Below are positions 43,993-54,500 of a stretch of DNA of 64,000 nt, one piece after another. How positions within the stretch are numbered: the stretch's first letter is position 1; each line of letters opens with the position of its first letter. Below the pieces are notes generated by a model. That model made no database searches. It saw nothing but the letters and a program-made list of their open reading frames with translations, and was not told where the DNA came from. This DNA comes from Micromonospora_G sp044458865. GTDB lineage: Bacteria > Actinomycetota > Actinomycetes > Mycobacteriales > Micromonosporaceae. Position numbers and translations under genes: made by a program. The stretch lies in contig NZ_JBITIH010000001.1 in the NCBI RefSeq assembly GCF_044458865.1, positions 248,001-312,000 of the forward strand, in the 5' to 3' direction.

Positions 43993-44029
43993 TGACACAG
44001 TGAAGACCTTGTCACTGTGTCAAGGTCAA
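43993..44029 (-). promoter_or_regulatory. MerR-type operator and promoter of the HEAT / MerR-HEAT operon
   Basis: GACCTTG-N9-CAAGGTC (44005-44027) is a perfect inverted repeat of the MerR kind, containing a minus-strand -35-like TTGACA (44018-44023). A second overlapping inverted repeat, TGACACAGTGA / TCACTGTGTCA (43993-44003, 44011-44021), covers the likely -10 and start site. The gene probably autoregulates. Confidence 0.65.
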
Positions 44030-44083
44030 GCGGACTGTGTCGCCAGACCAGACAACCACCGTCCCCACCGCACCCTCGTGGAT

Positions 44084-44138
44084 CCGAGATCGTGGAAACG
44101 TGCCGTCGTCGTGACGACGGGCCGTTCCACGATCTCGG
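44084..44138. terminator. Long hairpin downstream of gltD
   Basis: Arms CCGAGATCGTGGAA(A)CG / CGTTCCACGATCTCGG with one bulged base, and a nested CGTCGTC-GTGACGACG stem in between. It lies 30 bp past the gltD stop and is probably the terminator of gltBD. Confidence 0.6.
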
Positions 44139-44167
44139 GTCGGCGACAGCGGGGAGCGGGTAGCTGG

Positions 44168-45649
44168 TCAGCGGGCGGCGGAGAGGGGCTGGGCGGAGGA
44201 GGTGACCGGGGCGGGCAGGGTGCCCGAGCCGTCGAGGTACGTGTGGATCGCGGCAGCGGCGGCCCGACCCTCGGCGATCGCCCAGACGATCAGTGAGGCG
44301 CCCCGGTGCATGTCACCGGCGACGAAGACCCCGTCGGCCGCGGTCTGCCACTGCGCCGTGGCGTCGATCGCGCCGCGCCGGTTGCGGTGCACACCGAACT
44401 GGTCGAGCAGCGGCTGCTCCTCGGTCCCCTCGAAGCCGATCGCCAGCAGCACCAGGTCGGCCGGAAGTTCCCGCTCCGAGCCCGGCTTGACGGTCACGAT
44501 CCGCTGCCCGTCGACCTTCTCCACGCTGACCTCGGCGACCCGGACGGCGCGTACCTGGCCGGTGCCGTCGTCGACGAACTCCTGCACGGCGACCGCGAAG
44601 ACCCGCTCGCCGCCCTCCTCGTGCGCCGGGTAGTCGCGCAGGATCCACGGCCACGTCGGCCACGGGTCGCGGGACTCGTCGCGGGTGCCCGGCGGCTCCG
44701 GGTAGAGGTCGAGCTGGTGTACGCCGGCCGCGCCCTGCCGGTGCGCGACACCGAGGCAGTCGGCCGCGGTGTCGCCGCCACCGATGATCACCACGTGCCT
44801 GCCGGCGGCGTCGATCGGGGTGCTCGACTCCCGGCCGCTCACCACCCGGTTCGCCGCGACCAGGTGCTCCATCGCCTGGTGCACCCCGCGCAGCGCACGG
44901 CCGGGGGTGGCCGGGGTGTCCCGGCCCTGCAACGCGCCGCAGGCGAGCAGGACCGCATCGTACTCGGCGCGTAGCTGCGCGGCGGTGATGTCGACGCCGA
45001 CGTTGACGCCGGTGACGAAGCTGACGCCCTCGGCGGTGAGCTGTTCCAGCCGCCGGTCGATGTGTTCCTTCTCCAGCTTGAAGTCGGGGATGCCGTAGCG
45101 GAGCAGTCCGCCGATCGCGTCGTCGCGCTCGTACACGGTCACCGCGTGCCCGGCACGGGCGAGTTGCTGGGCAGCGGCGAGGCCGGCCGGGCCGGAGCCG
45201 ACCACGGCGACCCGCTTACCCGACGGCTTCGCCACCACCTGCGAGGTGATCAGACCCAGGTCGACCGCCCGGTTGATGATCTCGACCTCGACCTGCTTGA
45301 TGGTGACCGGCTGCCCCCCGGAGATGCCGAGTACGCAGGCCGCCTCGCAGGGCGCCGGGCAGAGCCGCCCGGTGAACTCCGGAAAGTTGTTCGTGGCGTG
45401 CAGTTGCTCGATCGCGTGCGACCAGTTGCCGGTCCGGACCAGGTCGTTCCAGTCCGGGATGCGGTTGCCCAGCGGGCAGCCGTCGTGGCAGAACGGGATG
45501 CCGCAGTCCATACAGCGGGTGGCCTGCTCGCGGATCAGGTCGTCGGGGGCGGACGGGTAGACCTCCCGCCAGTCGCTGATGCGCACCGGCACCGGACGGC
45601 GGGCCGGCATCCGGCGGCCGTAGCGCAGGAAACCGTTCGGGTCAGGCAC
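44168..45649 (-). CDS. gltD: Glutamate synthase, small subunit (NADPH)
   Basis: Supplies electrons from NADPH to the large subunit for glutamine + 2-oxoglutarate to 2 glutamate. The 493-residue flavoprotein has N-terminal Fe-S cysteines (CMDCGIPFCHDGCPLGN at about 46-62, GRLCPAPCEAAC at about 94-105), an FAD site (VAVVGSGPAGLAAAQQLARA) and an NADPH site (VVIIGGGDTAADCLGVAHRQ). Its start overlaps the gltB stop by 8 bp, indicating coupled translation. Confidence 0.96.
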   Translation of the reverse strand: MPDPNGFLRYGRRMPARRPVPVRISDWREVYPSAPDDLIREQATRCMDCGIPFCHDGCPLGNRIPDWNDLVRTGNWSHAIEQLHATNNFPEFTGRLCPAPCEAACVLGISGGQPVTIKQVEVEIINRAVDLGLITSQVVAKPSGKRVAVVGSGPAGLAAAQQLARAGHAVTVYERDDAIGGLLRYGIPDFKLEKEHIDRRLEQLTAEGVSFVTGVNVGVDITAAQLRAEYDAVLLACGALQGRDTPATPGRALRGVHQAMEHLVAANRVVSGRESSTPIDAAGRHVVIIGGGDTAADCLGVAHRQGAAGVHQLDLYPEPPGTRDESRDPWPTWPWILRDYPAHEEGGERVFAVAVQEFVDDGTGQVRAVRVAEVSVEKVDGQRIVTVKPGSERELPADLVLLAIGFEGTEEQPLLDQFGVHRNRRGAIDATAQWQTAADGVFVAGDMHRGASLIVWAIAEGRAAAAAIHTYLDGSGTLPAPVTSSAQPLSAAR

Positions 45650-48600
45650 GAGCCACCTCCTGGGACGCGCGCGGTGCCGGCGCGGCGGACGACGGTGCGG
45701 ACCCGGCCGCCGGTGCCACCGGGACGGCCAGCGCGGTCATCACCGCCTCGTCGACGTTCTGGCCGGCGGCTTCGGCGGCCCGCATGATCTGCATGACCCG
45801 CTTGTAGTCACGGGGTACCACGGCGGTGAACTCCTCGACCGCCTCCGGCCAGCGCTTGAGCAGCCGCTCGGCGACCGCCGAGTCGGTCTCGGCGAAGTGC
45901 CGCTGGACCAGGTCGTGCAGGGTGACCCGCTCGTCGTCGGTGAGCGGGGCGAGGTCGACCAGTTCGGGGTTGACCCGACGCCGGTCGAGCCGCCACACGA
46001 AGGCGGCGCCACCGGACATGCCGGCGGCGAAGTTACGGCCGGTTGGCCCGAGCACCACCACGGTGCCACCGGTCATGTACTCGCAGCCGTGGTCGCCGAC
46101 CCCCTCGACCACGGTCACCGCGCCGGAGTTGCGCACCGCGAACCGCTCCCCCACCCGTCCCCGGAGGAAGAGTTCGCCGGCGGTCGCCCCGTACAGGATG
46201 GTGTTGCCGGCGATGATCTGGTCCTCGGCGCCGGGCGTACCGTCGCCTCGGTCCGTGGCGCGGGCGGCGAACGGCGCGGCGGCGTCCGGGCGGACGACCA
46301 GCCGGCCGCCGGAGAGTCCCTTGCCGACGTAGTCGTTGGCGTCGCCGTGCAGCCGCAGGGTCACCCCGGCCGGCAGGAACGCGCCGAAGGACTGGCCGGC
46401 GGTGCCGCTGAGCGCGAACTCGATGGTGTCGGCGGGCAGGCCGGCACCGCCGAACCGGCGGGTCACCTCGCCGCCGAGCATCGCGCCGACGCTGCGGTGC
46501 TCGTTGCGGACCCGGATCGAGGCCCGGACCGGGGTGCCGTCGGCCAACGCCGGGGCCGCGAGAGCCAGCAGCTCGTTGTCCAGGGCGGCGGCGAGGCCGT
46601 GGTCCTGGGCGCGGATGCCGCGCCGGGCGGCGCCCGGGGGCAGTTCCGGCACCTGGAGTACGGGGCGCAGGTCGAGTCCGCGCGCCTTCCAGTGGTCCAG
46701 TGCCGGGGCGAGGTCGAGCAGCTCGGTCTGGCCGATCGCCTCCTCCAGTGTGCGGAAGCCCAGCTCGGCCAGGTAGCCGCGGACCTCCTCGGCGAGGAAG
46801 AGGAAGAAGTTCTCCACGAACTCCGGCTTGCCGGTGTAGCGCTCGCGCAGCACCGGGTTCTGGGTGGCGATGCCGACCGGGCAGGTGTCGAGGTGGCAGA
46901 CCCGCATCATGACGCAGCCGGCGACGATCAGCGGGGCGGTGGCGAAACCGAACTCCTCGGCGCCGAGCAGTGCCGCGACGAGCACGTCCCGACCGGTCTT
47001 GAGCTGGCCGTCGACCTGCACGGTGACCCGGTCGCGGAGCTTGTTCAGGAGCAGCGTCTGCTGCGCCTCGGCCAGGCCCAGCTCCCACGGGGTGCCGGCG
47101 TGTTTGAGCGAGTTCAGCGGGGAGGCGCCGGTGCCGCCGTCGTGTCCGGAGATCAGGATGACGTCGGCCTTGAGCTTGGCCACCCCGGCGGCGACCGTAC
47201 CGACGCCGATCTCGCTGACCAGTTTGACGTGCACCCGGGCGGCCGGGTTGACGTTCTTCAGGTCGTGGACGAGCTGCGCCAGATCCTCGATCGAGTAGAT
47301 GTCGTGGTGCGGTGGCGGGGAGATCAGGCCGACGCCGGGGGTCGCGTGCCGGGTACGGGCGATCCACGGCCAGACCTTGTTGCCGGGCAGTTGTCCGCCC
47401 TCGCCGGGCTTCGCCCCCTGCGCCATCTTGATCTGGAGGTCGTCCGCGTTGACCAGGTATTCGCTGGTCACGCCGAACCGACCGCTGGCGATCTGCTTCA
47501 CGGACGAGCGGCGGCGCGGGTCGTAGAGGCGCTCGACGTCCTCGCCGCCCTCGCCGGTGTTGGACTTGCCGCCGAGGTTGTTCATCGCGATGGCGAGGGT
47601 CTCGTGTGCCTCGGCCGAGATGGAGCCGTACGACATGGCGCCGGTGGCGAACCGCTTGACGATCTCGCTGGCCGGTTCCACCTCGTCCAGTGGCACCGCC
47701 GGCCGCACCCCCGTGCGGAGGGTGAAGAGCCCGCGCAGCGAGCCGGCCTTCGCGGCCAACTCGTCGACCTTGCTGGTGTAGTCGCGGAAGACGTCCCACT
47801 GGCGGCTGCGGGTGGCGTGCTGGAGCAGGAAGACCGTCTCCGGGTTGAACAGGTGCAGTTCGCCCTCGCGGCGCCACTGGTACTCGCCGCCGACCTCCAG
47901 CCGGCGGTGTGCGCCGGCCGCCGCGCTCGGCGGGTACGCGACGGCGTGCCGGGCGGCGATCTCCTCGTGGATGCCGGTGAGGCCAATCCCGCCGATCCGA
48001 CCGTGGGTGCCGGCGAAGTAGCGCTGGACCAGGCGGGAGTCGAGGCCGACCGCCTCGAAGACCTGCGCCCCGCAGTACGACGAGACGGTGGAGATGCCCA
48101 TCTTCGACATGATCTTCAGGACGCCCTTGCCGAGCGCCTTGACGTAGTTGCGCACCGCCAACGCCTGCTCGATGCCGGTCAGCGCACCGGTGGCGATCAG
48201 GTCCTCGACCGACTCGAAGGCCAGGTACGGGTTGACCGCGGCGGCACCGTAGCCGATCAGCACGGCGGCGTGGTGCACCTCCCGGCAGTCACCGGACTCG
48301 ACGATCAGCGCGGCCCGGGTCCGGGTCTGCTCGCGTACCAGGTGCTGGTGCACGGCCGCGGTGAGCAGCAGCGACGGGATCGGGGCCAGGTCGGCGGTGG
48401 AGTCGCGGTCGGAGAGGACCAGGATGCGGACCCCGTCCTCGATCGCCTCGGAGACGTGCCGGCAGATCTCGGTCAACCGGGCCCGGATGCCGGCCGCGCC
48501 GTCCCGCAGGCGGTAGAGGCCGGAGACCCGGACCGCCTTGAAGCCGGGCAGGTCGCCGTCCTCGTCGACGGAGAGAAGCTTGGCCAGCTCGTCGTTGTCC

Positions 48601-50396
48601 AGCACCGGGTACGGCAGCGTGATCTGCCGGCAGCTCGCCGGTCCCGGGTCGAGCAGGTTGCCCTCCGGGCCGATGGTCGACTGGAGGCTGGTGACCAGTT
48701 CCTCCCGGATCGCGTCCAGCGGCGGGTTGGTGACCTGCGCGAAAAGCTGGTGGAAGTAGTCGTAGAGCAGCCGGGGGCGGGTGCTCAACGGCGAGATCGG
48801 GGTGTCCGTCCCCATCGAACCGAGCGGTTCGGCACCGGTCCGCGCCATCGGCCCGATCAGGATCTTCAGCTCCTCCTCGGTGTAACCGAAGGTCTGCTGG
48901 CGGCGCTGGACCGAGTCGTGGGTGTAGACGGTGTGCTCGCGGGCGGGCAGGTCGGCGAGGTCGATCAGCCCGGCGTGCAGCCACTCGGCGTACGGCTGCT
49001 CGGCGGCGAGACCGGCCTTGATCTCGTCGTCGTGCACGATCCGACCGGCGGCGGTGTCGACCAGGAACATCCGTCCCGGTTGCAGCCGCCCCTTGGCCAC
49101 CACGGTCGCCGGGTCGAGGTCGAGTACGCCCGCCTCACTGCCGAGGACCACCAGTCCGTCGCTGGTCTGCCACCACCGTCCGGGGCGCAGTCCGTTGCGG
49201 TCGAGTACCGCGCCGACGATGGTGCCGTCGGTGAAGGCGACCGACGCCGGCCCGTCCCAGGGCTCCATGAGGCTCGCGTGGAAACGGTAGAAGGCCCGCT
49301 CTGCGGGGGCCATCTCGGTGTCGTTCTCCCACGCCTCGGGGATCATCATCAGCACCGCGTGCGGCAGGCTCCGCCCGGCCAGGTGCAGCAGTTCGAGGAC
49401 CTCGTCGAAGTTGGCCGAGTCGGAGCCGCCGGGGGTGCAGACCGGGAAGAGCCGCTTGATGTTGCCGGGCAGGGCGGGGCTGGCGAGCAGCGCCTCCCGG
49501 GCGTTCATCCAGTTCTTGTTCCCCCGGATGGTGTTGATCTCTCCATTGTGGGCGATGAACCGGTACGGGTGCGCCAACGGCCAGGACGGGAACGTGTTCG
49601 TGGAGAACCGGCTGTGCACCAGGGCGATCGCACTGGTGACCCGCTCGTCGGTGAGGTCGGGGAAGAAGGTTGGCAACTGGTCCGGCGTGAGCATGCCCTT
49701 GTAGACCATGGTCCGCGCGGAGAGCGACGGGAAGTACGCCGGGACGCCGCGCTCAGCCGTCTCCCGTTCGGTCTGCTTGCGTACGCAGAACGCGACCCGG
49801 TCCAGGTCGAGGCCGGTCAGCGCGGTGCCGGCGGGACCCGCGGCCGAGCCGGTGAGGCGACGGGCGGCAAGGAAGACCTGCCGGATCAGCGGACGGGCGT
49901 TCAGGGCGGTCTCGCCCAGGTCGGTCGGGTCGACCGGCACGTCCCGCCAACCGAGGATCTCCGCCCCCTCGACCAGGGCGTACTTCTCCAGAACGGCGGT
50001 GGCGCGCTGGCGCTCGTCCGGGTCGTTCGGCAGGAAGACCAGGCCGGTGGCGTACTGCCCGGCCGGTGGCAGCGGGAAGTCGACCGTCTGGCGGAGGAAC
50101 TCGTCCGGCACCTGGAGCATGATGCCGGCGCCGTCGCCGGTGTTCTGCTCCGCGCCCCGGGCGCCCCGGTGGTCGAGCCGGCAGAGCGCGCCGAGCCCCT
50201 TGGCGACCACGTCGTGCGAGCGCCGGCCGTACAGGTCGGCGATGAAGGCAACCCCACACGCGTCACGCTCGTAGGCGGGGTCGTACATCCCCTGCGCTTC
50301 GGGGGGCCCGGCCAGGGTCGCGTTACCCGAGGCCGGCGACGCCGGCGGGGCGGGCGGCGAGGAGAGGCGCGGTCCCTGAGGGTACGGAAAAACCAC
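45642..50396 (-). CDS. gltB: Glutamate synthase, large subunit
   Basis: Catalytic subunit of glutamate synthase, 1584 residues. A propeptide of about 46 residues precedes the class II amidotransferase nucleophile Cys in DACGVAFIADLYGRRSH. Next come the central domain, the FMN-binding synthase domain (KPGEGGQLPGNKVWPWIART, ISGHDGGTGASPLNSLKHAG) with the 3Fe-4S cysteines in CVMMRVCHLDTCPVGIATQN, and the C-terminal GXGXG helix domain. GTG 50396 (VVFPYPQG) is chosen because CAGGAGA lies 5 nt upstream; GTG 50414 is the alternative. First gene of gltBD. Confidence 0.95.
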   Translation of the reverse strand: MVFPYPQGPRLSSPPAPPASPASGNATLAGPPEAQGMYDPAYERDACGVAFIADLYGRRSHDVVAKGLGALCRLDHRGARGAEQNTGDGAGIMLQVPDEFLRQTVDFPLPPAGQYATGLVFLPNDPDERQRATAVLEKYALVEGAEILGWRDVPVDPTDLGETALNARPLIRQVFLAARRLTGSAAGPAGTALTGLDLDRVAFCVRKQTERETAERGVPAYFPSLSARTMVYKGMLTPDQLPTFFPDLTDERVTSAIALVHSRFSTNTFPSWPLAHPYRFIAHNGEINTIRGNKNWMNAREALLASPALPGNIKRLFPVCTPGGSDSANFDEVLELLHLAGRSLPHAVLMMIPEAWENDTEMAPAERAFYRFHASLMEPWDGPASVAFTDGTIVGAVLDRNGLRPGRWWQTSDGLVVLGSEAGVLDLDPATVVAKGRLQPGRMFLVDTAAGRIVHDDEIKAGLAAEQPYAEWLHAGLIDLADLPAREHTVYTHDSVQRRQQTFGYTEEELKILIGPMARTGAEPLGSMGTDTPISPLSTRPRLLYDYFHQLFAQVTNPPLDAIREELVTSLQSTIGPEGNLLDPGPASCRQITLPYPVLDNDELAKLLSVDEDGDLPGFKAVRVSGLYRLRDGAAGIRARLTEICRHVSEAIEDGVRILVLSDRDSTADLAPIPSLLLTAAVHQHLVREQTRTRAALIVESGDCREVHHAAVLIGYGAAAVNPYLAFESVEDLIATGALTGIEQALAVRNYVKALGKGVLKIMSKMGISTVSSYCGAQVFEAVGLDSRLVQRYFAGTHGRIGGIGLTGIHEEIAARHAVAYPPSAAAGAHRRLEVGGEYQWRREGELHLFNPETVFLLQHATRSRQWDVFRDYTSKVDELAAKAGSLRGLFTLRTGVRPAVPLDEVEPASEIVKRFATGAMSYGSISAEAHETLAIAMNNLGGKSNTGEGGEDVERLYDPRRRSSVKQIASGRFGVTSEYLVNADDLQIKMAQGAKPGEGGQLPGNKVWPWIARTRHATPGVGLISPPPHHDIYSIEDLAQLVHDLKNVNPAARVHVKLVSEIGVGTVAAGVAKLKADVILISGHDGGTGASPLNSLKHAGTPWELGLAEAQQTLLLNKLRDRVTVQVDGQLKTGRDVLVAALLGAEEFGFATAPLIVAGCVMMRVCHLDTCPVGIATQNPVLRERYTGKPEFVENFFLFLAEEVRGYLAELGFRTLEEAIGQTELLDLAPALDHWKARGLDLRPVLQVPELPPGAARRGIRAQDHGLAAALDNELLALAAPALADGTPVRASIRVRNEHRSVGAMLGGEVTRRFGGAGLPADTIEFALSGTAGQSFGAFLPAGVTLRLHGDANDYVGKGLSGGRLVVRPDAAAPFAARATDRGDGTPGAEDQIIAGNTILYGATAGELFLRGRVGERFAVRNSGAVTVVEGVGDHGCEYMTGGTVVVLGPTGRNFAAGMSGGAAFVWRLDRRRVNPELVDLAPLTDDERVTLHDLVQRHFAETDSAVAERLLKRWPEAVEEFTAVVPRDYKRVMQIMRAAEAAGQNVDEAVMTALAVPVAPAAGSAPSSAAPAPRASQEVARA

Positions 50397-50464
50397 CGGG
50401 TCTCCTGTCGTCACTCACGTTCAATCATGGGTCGGGACGACGTCGGCCCTGCGAGGTTCCTTGA

Positions 50465-50470
50465 GTCTAC
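50465..50470 (-). promoter_or_regulatory. Candidate -10 for gltBD
   Basis: Minus strand TAGACT about 70 bp before the gltB start. No confident -35. Confidence 0.35.
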
Positions 50471-50530
50471 GTTAGGGCCTACCTCGCACCACCAGTACGG
50501 ATTGATCACACTTCCAGAGAGTGGGACATG

Positions 50531-50536
50531 TAGTCT
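50531..50536 (+). promoter_or_regulatory. -10 hexamer of a leaderless promoter (GNAT)
   Basis: TAGTCT, 6 nt, then GTG 50543. Confidence 0.5.
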
Positions 50537-50542
50537 CGCGCG

Positions 50543-51388
50543 GTGGGCCTGGTGCATCCTGAGGTATTCGAGCGGTTAGAACGCTTTTATGACGGCGTGC
50601 CCCGTGACGTAGCTCACGCCGAAACGTACGGGGGCTTGGTGCTTTTCGTTCGTGACGGGGCCGGATGGCCGTTCTACGCCCGACCCCGCCCTGGCGCGTC
50701 CGAGCCACCGAGCGCCGCCGACGTCAGCACCGTACGGGAGCGCCAGCGTGCCCTCGGCGTCCCGGAAGCCTTCGAGTGGGTGCACGAGAACCATCCGGAA
50801 CTGCTGGCGGTGGCCCGCTCGGCCGGACTCGCCGTGCTGGAGGCACCACTGATGGTGCTCGACCCGACCACCCTGCCCCCGGCCGAGCGCCTGAGCGACG
50901 TACCGGTGCGGCTGGCCGACCCGGCGTCGCCGGAGTTCGGCCGCGACGTCGCCGCCCAGCGGGCCGTGGCCGCCGTCGGCTTCGCCGCCCCCGGCACCGC
51001 CGTCGGCGATGCCGGACCGCTCGCCCGCGACGCCGCCCTCGTCGCCCTCACCTCCCGCCGGGTGGACGAGGAACGGGCCCAGGCCGCCGACGGGCGGCGG
51101 GCCTACGCGCTGGCCGAATCGGCCGGCGAGGGTGTGATCGCCGCCGGCATGGCGATGCGGGTCGGCGACGTGGCCGAGATCGCCGGCATCGCCACCCTGC
51201 CGTCGGCCCGGCGGCGCGGGCTGGCCGCGGCGGTCACCGCGGCACTGGCCCGGCACCTGCTCGACCACGGGACCGAGTTGGTCTTCCTCTCCGCCGGCAG
51301 CGAGGAGATCGCCCGGATCTACCTACGGGCCGGGTTCCGTCGCCTCGGCACCGCCTGCATCGCCGAACCCGCCCCGGTCACCGCCTGA
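50543..51388 (+). CDS. GNAT-family N-acetyltransferase
   Basis: A 281-residue protein. The C-terminal 120 residues are a GNAT domain: GMAMRVGDVAEIAGIATLPS then ARRRGLAAAVTAALARHLLD carry the acetyl-CoA pyrophosphate loop (R-R-G-L-A), and IYLRAGFRRLGTACIAEP is the closing strand. The N-terminal 140 residues (VFERLERFYDGVPRDVAHAE, PFYARPRPG) form a separate domain as in other bipartite actinobacterial GNATs. Acceptor substrate unknown. GTG 50543 lies 6 nt after TAGTCT. Divergent from gltB. Confidence 0.85.
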   Translation: MGLVHPEVFERLERFYDGVPRDVAHAETYGGLVLFVRDGAGWPFYARPRPGASEPPSAADVSTVRERQRALGVPEAFEWVHENHPELLAVARSAGLAVLEAPLMVLDPTTLPPAERLSDVPVRLADPASPEFGRDVAAQRAVAAVGFAAPGTAVGDAGPLARDAALVALTSRRVDEERAQAADGRRAYALAESAGEGVIAAGMAMRVGDVAEIAGIATLPSARRRGLAAAVTAALARHLLDHGTELVFLSAGSEEIARIYLRAGFRRLGTACIAEPAPVTA

Positions 51389-51410
51389 ACCCCGTCGCCC
51401 GCCTTTCATC

Positions 51411-51484
51411 CGCTGCCTGCTGCCTGCTGCCTGCCGTCTGCTGCCTGCCGTCTGCTGCCTGCTGCCTGCCGTCTGCTGCCTGCG
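51411..51484. repeat. 7-bp tandem repeat array
   Basis: About ten imperfect copies of CTGCCTG, with CCGTCTG variants, between the GNAT stop and the convergent SARP stop. No gene function apparent. Confidence 0.85.
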
Positions 51485-51522
51485 CAAACGTTGATCGACT
51501 AGATACTCTCCAGTGGCGGGCC

Positions 51523-54500
51523 CTAGCCGGTCAGGGGAAGGGATGCGGCGGGTCTGGGAGCCCGGTCGCCCCGGCCCGGAAAGGCGGCGAGCAGGCTGTC
51601 CAGCGGCGCGCTGAGACCGTAGCCGTGCGCGACGACAAACCCGGCATCACCGAGTTCACCCCGGAGCGCCCGCCCGGTCGCCTCGGTGTCCGGGCGTTCA
51701 CAGGCCGGCACCGGCGCGCCGATCTCGGCCCGAATCCCGGCCGCCGCACCGAGCAGCCGCGCACCGCGCACCGCGTCGCCCTCCAACCGGGCCACCTCCG
51801 CCAACGCCTCCAGCACGCTCGCCGTACGCCACCGGTCGCCGACCTGCCGATGGGCGGCCAGGCTCGCCAGCAGGTGCGCACCGGCCCGATCGGGTCGCCG
51901 GGCCCGCAACTCCACCAGTCCACGCAGGTTGTGCGCCCAGCCCACCCCCTCCGGGAAACCGACCTCGGAATACCGCCGGAGCGCCACGTCCAGCAACGAC
52001 GCCGCCCGGTCGGTGTCGCCCCGGTAGAGCGCCACCGCGCCGAGATTCATCAACGTCTCGGCCTCCGCCCGCGGGTCGCCGAGCCGCTCGTACCAGCGGC
52101 GACTGACCCGCAACCGCGAGTCGGCCCGGTCCAGGTCACCAGAGAGCCAGGCGGTGAAACCCCGCAGCTGTACGGTCTGCGCCTCGCCCCACTCGTCGCC
52201 GTACTCGGCGAAGGTCGCCGCGGCGGTGGCGAGGTACACAGTGGAGTCGACGTACCGCGCCTGCTCCCGGGCGATCGAGCCGAGGGTGAGCAACACCCGC
52301 GCCACCCCCGCCTGGTCGCCCACCTGTCGGTACGCCACCAACGCCGCCTCGGCACGCCTGGTCGCCGCCGGATAGTCGCAGCTCAGCATCGCCAGCATCG
52401 CCGCCGCCGCACCGGCACCGGCCCGCACCTCGGGCGGCGCCTCCGGGTGCCGGTCCAACGCGGCGGCGAGCCAGCGGTGCCCGTCCCGGTAGTGCCCGTC
52501 GAGTCGGCAGTAGCGTGCCAGCGCCGCGGCGAGGCGCAACTCGGCGTAGGGCGGCACGTCCGCGCTCGCACCCGCCTCCGCCAGCCACGACATCGCGGCC
52601 CGCAGGTTCGCGGCCTCCGCACGTAGCCGGCGCAGCCACCACTCCTGATCCGTTCCGCGTAGCCGGGCGTCAGCCCACTCGGCCAGCCCCAGGCAGTGTT
52701 TCGCCAACGCGGTACGCGCCGCCGCCTCGCCGTCACCGAGCAGGACGAGCGCGTGCCGGCGGATCGGCACCAGCATCCGGTAACGCGGCGGCAGGGGCGA
52801 CCCACCCGGGGACGGCTCGGTGGGCAAGGGCTCCCCCGGCCGGTCCCCGCCCCACCCGGCCTCCGGCGGCGCCAACCCGGCGGGTGACAGGCCGGCGGGT
52901 GACAGGCCGGCGGGTGACAGGCCGGCGGGTGACAGGCCGGCGGGTGACAGGCCGGCGGGTGACAGGCCGCTCGATGGCAACCCTGCCGGTGTCAGGCCGG
53001 TCGGCGCGAGTCCGGCCGGTGGCGGCAGACCGGGTGGCAGGGTCGCCGGCAACGGCGGCGCGGCCAGCGGCGCCGGCACCACCAGCGACGACTCGACCAA
53101 CGCCGCCAGCGCGGCCGGCGCGTCCGGCCCGGCCACGGCGCTGGCGGTCTCCCCGTCGAAGCCGCCGACACAGACCGCCAACCGCTCGAAGAGCGCCCGC
53201 GCCGCCGGGTCCAACCGCTCGACGCTCGTCTCCACCGCCGCCGCCAGCGTCCGGTGCCGGCTCGGCGCGGTCGGGTCCGGACTGGAGAGCAACCGAGGGT
53301 CGGTGCGGAGCCGGGCGACGATCTCACCGACACCGAGCACCGACACGTGCGCCGCGGCCAGTTCGATCGCCAACGGCAACCCGTCCAGTTCGACACAGAG
53401 CTGGGCCACCGCGTCGGCGCTCGCCTCCGGCACCGGTCGTCCGGAGCGGGCCCGTGCCCGTTCCAGGAAGAGCCGGGTGGCCGGATGGGCGCTGAGCCCG
53501 GCGATGGTGTTGCCGGTCACCTCCGGCGGTACGGCGAGCGTCGGCACCGTCACCACCGCCTCCGTCGGCAACCGCAGCGGCACCCGGCTCGTCGCCAGCA
53601 CCAGCAGTCCCGGGCAACGGCCCAACAACCGGTCGACCAGTTCCGCCCCACCGGCGATCAGGTGCTCACAGTTGTCCAGCACCAGCAGGGCCGGGGTGCC
53701 CCCGATCTCCTCGGCCAGGGTGTCGACCACGTCCCGCCCCGGCTCCGCCCGTACGCCGAGCGCTGCGGCGGCGGCCTCCGGCACCCGTACCGGGCTCTCG
53801 ACCGAGCTGAGGTCGACGAACCAGGCGCTGCCGAAACGACTCGCGGCGGCAACCGCGAGTCGGGTCTTGCCGGCACCGCCCGGCCCGGTCAGGGTCACCA
53901 GCCGCTGCGTCGCGAGCCGCTGGTTGACCACGGCGAGCAGCGCGTCGCGACCGAGCAGTGGTGTCATCGGCACGGGCAGCGGAGCTCGGGCAACGGCCCG
54001 CTCGGCGAGGCGGGAGACCGGCTCGGGCCCGTACGAGGGAAGCCACCGTTGGGCCAGGTCACCGCGTTGCGCCGCGGCGGCGAGGAACCGCAGTCGCTCA
54101 CCTGGTTCGACACCCAACTGTTCCCGGAAGGTGTCCCGCGCCCGCTGCTCGACCTTGGCGGCCGAACTGCGGCCCGCACCGATCGCGGATGCCACCAGCA
54201 ACAGTTCCCAGAGCCGCACCCGCAGTGGGTGCCGGGCCAGGGCCGCCTCCAGTTCGCCGACCGCCGCGAGCCCGGTACGCGCGGCGGCGAGCCCGGCGAC
54301 CACCGAGGCACGGTCCACGGTGGGCCCGCCGGCGGTCGCCTGCGCGGCGAGGGCGAGCCGCAGAGCGCACTCCCAGCGCTCCTCGACCGCCGCGACCCGG
54401 CCCTGGACCAGCCGTCCGACCTCGGCGGCGAGCCAGCCGGACGGGCGCGGCGGGCAGCCGCCGAGCGGGTCGCTGTGCAACGGCACCCGCCAGAGCCGCA

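Noticed and set aside
45897..50579. 1560-codon plus-strand open frame antisense to gltB
   Set aside because: The minus strand has all GltB domains. The antisense product has no domain, is rich in Val/Asp/Arg/Gly as expected for an antisense frame, and has no ribosome site.
52877..52966. CRISPR array
   Set aside because: 15-bp units without spacers, inside a coding region and in frame.
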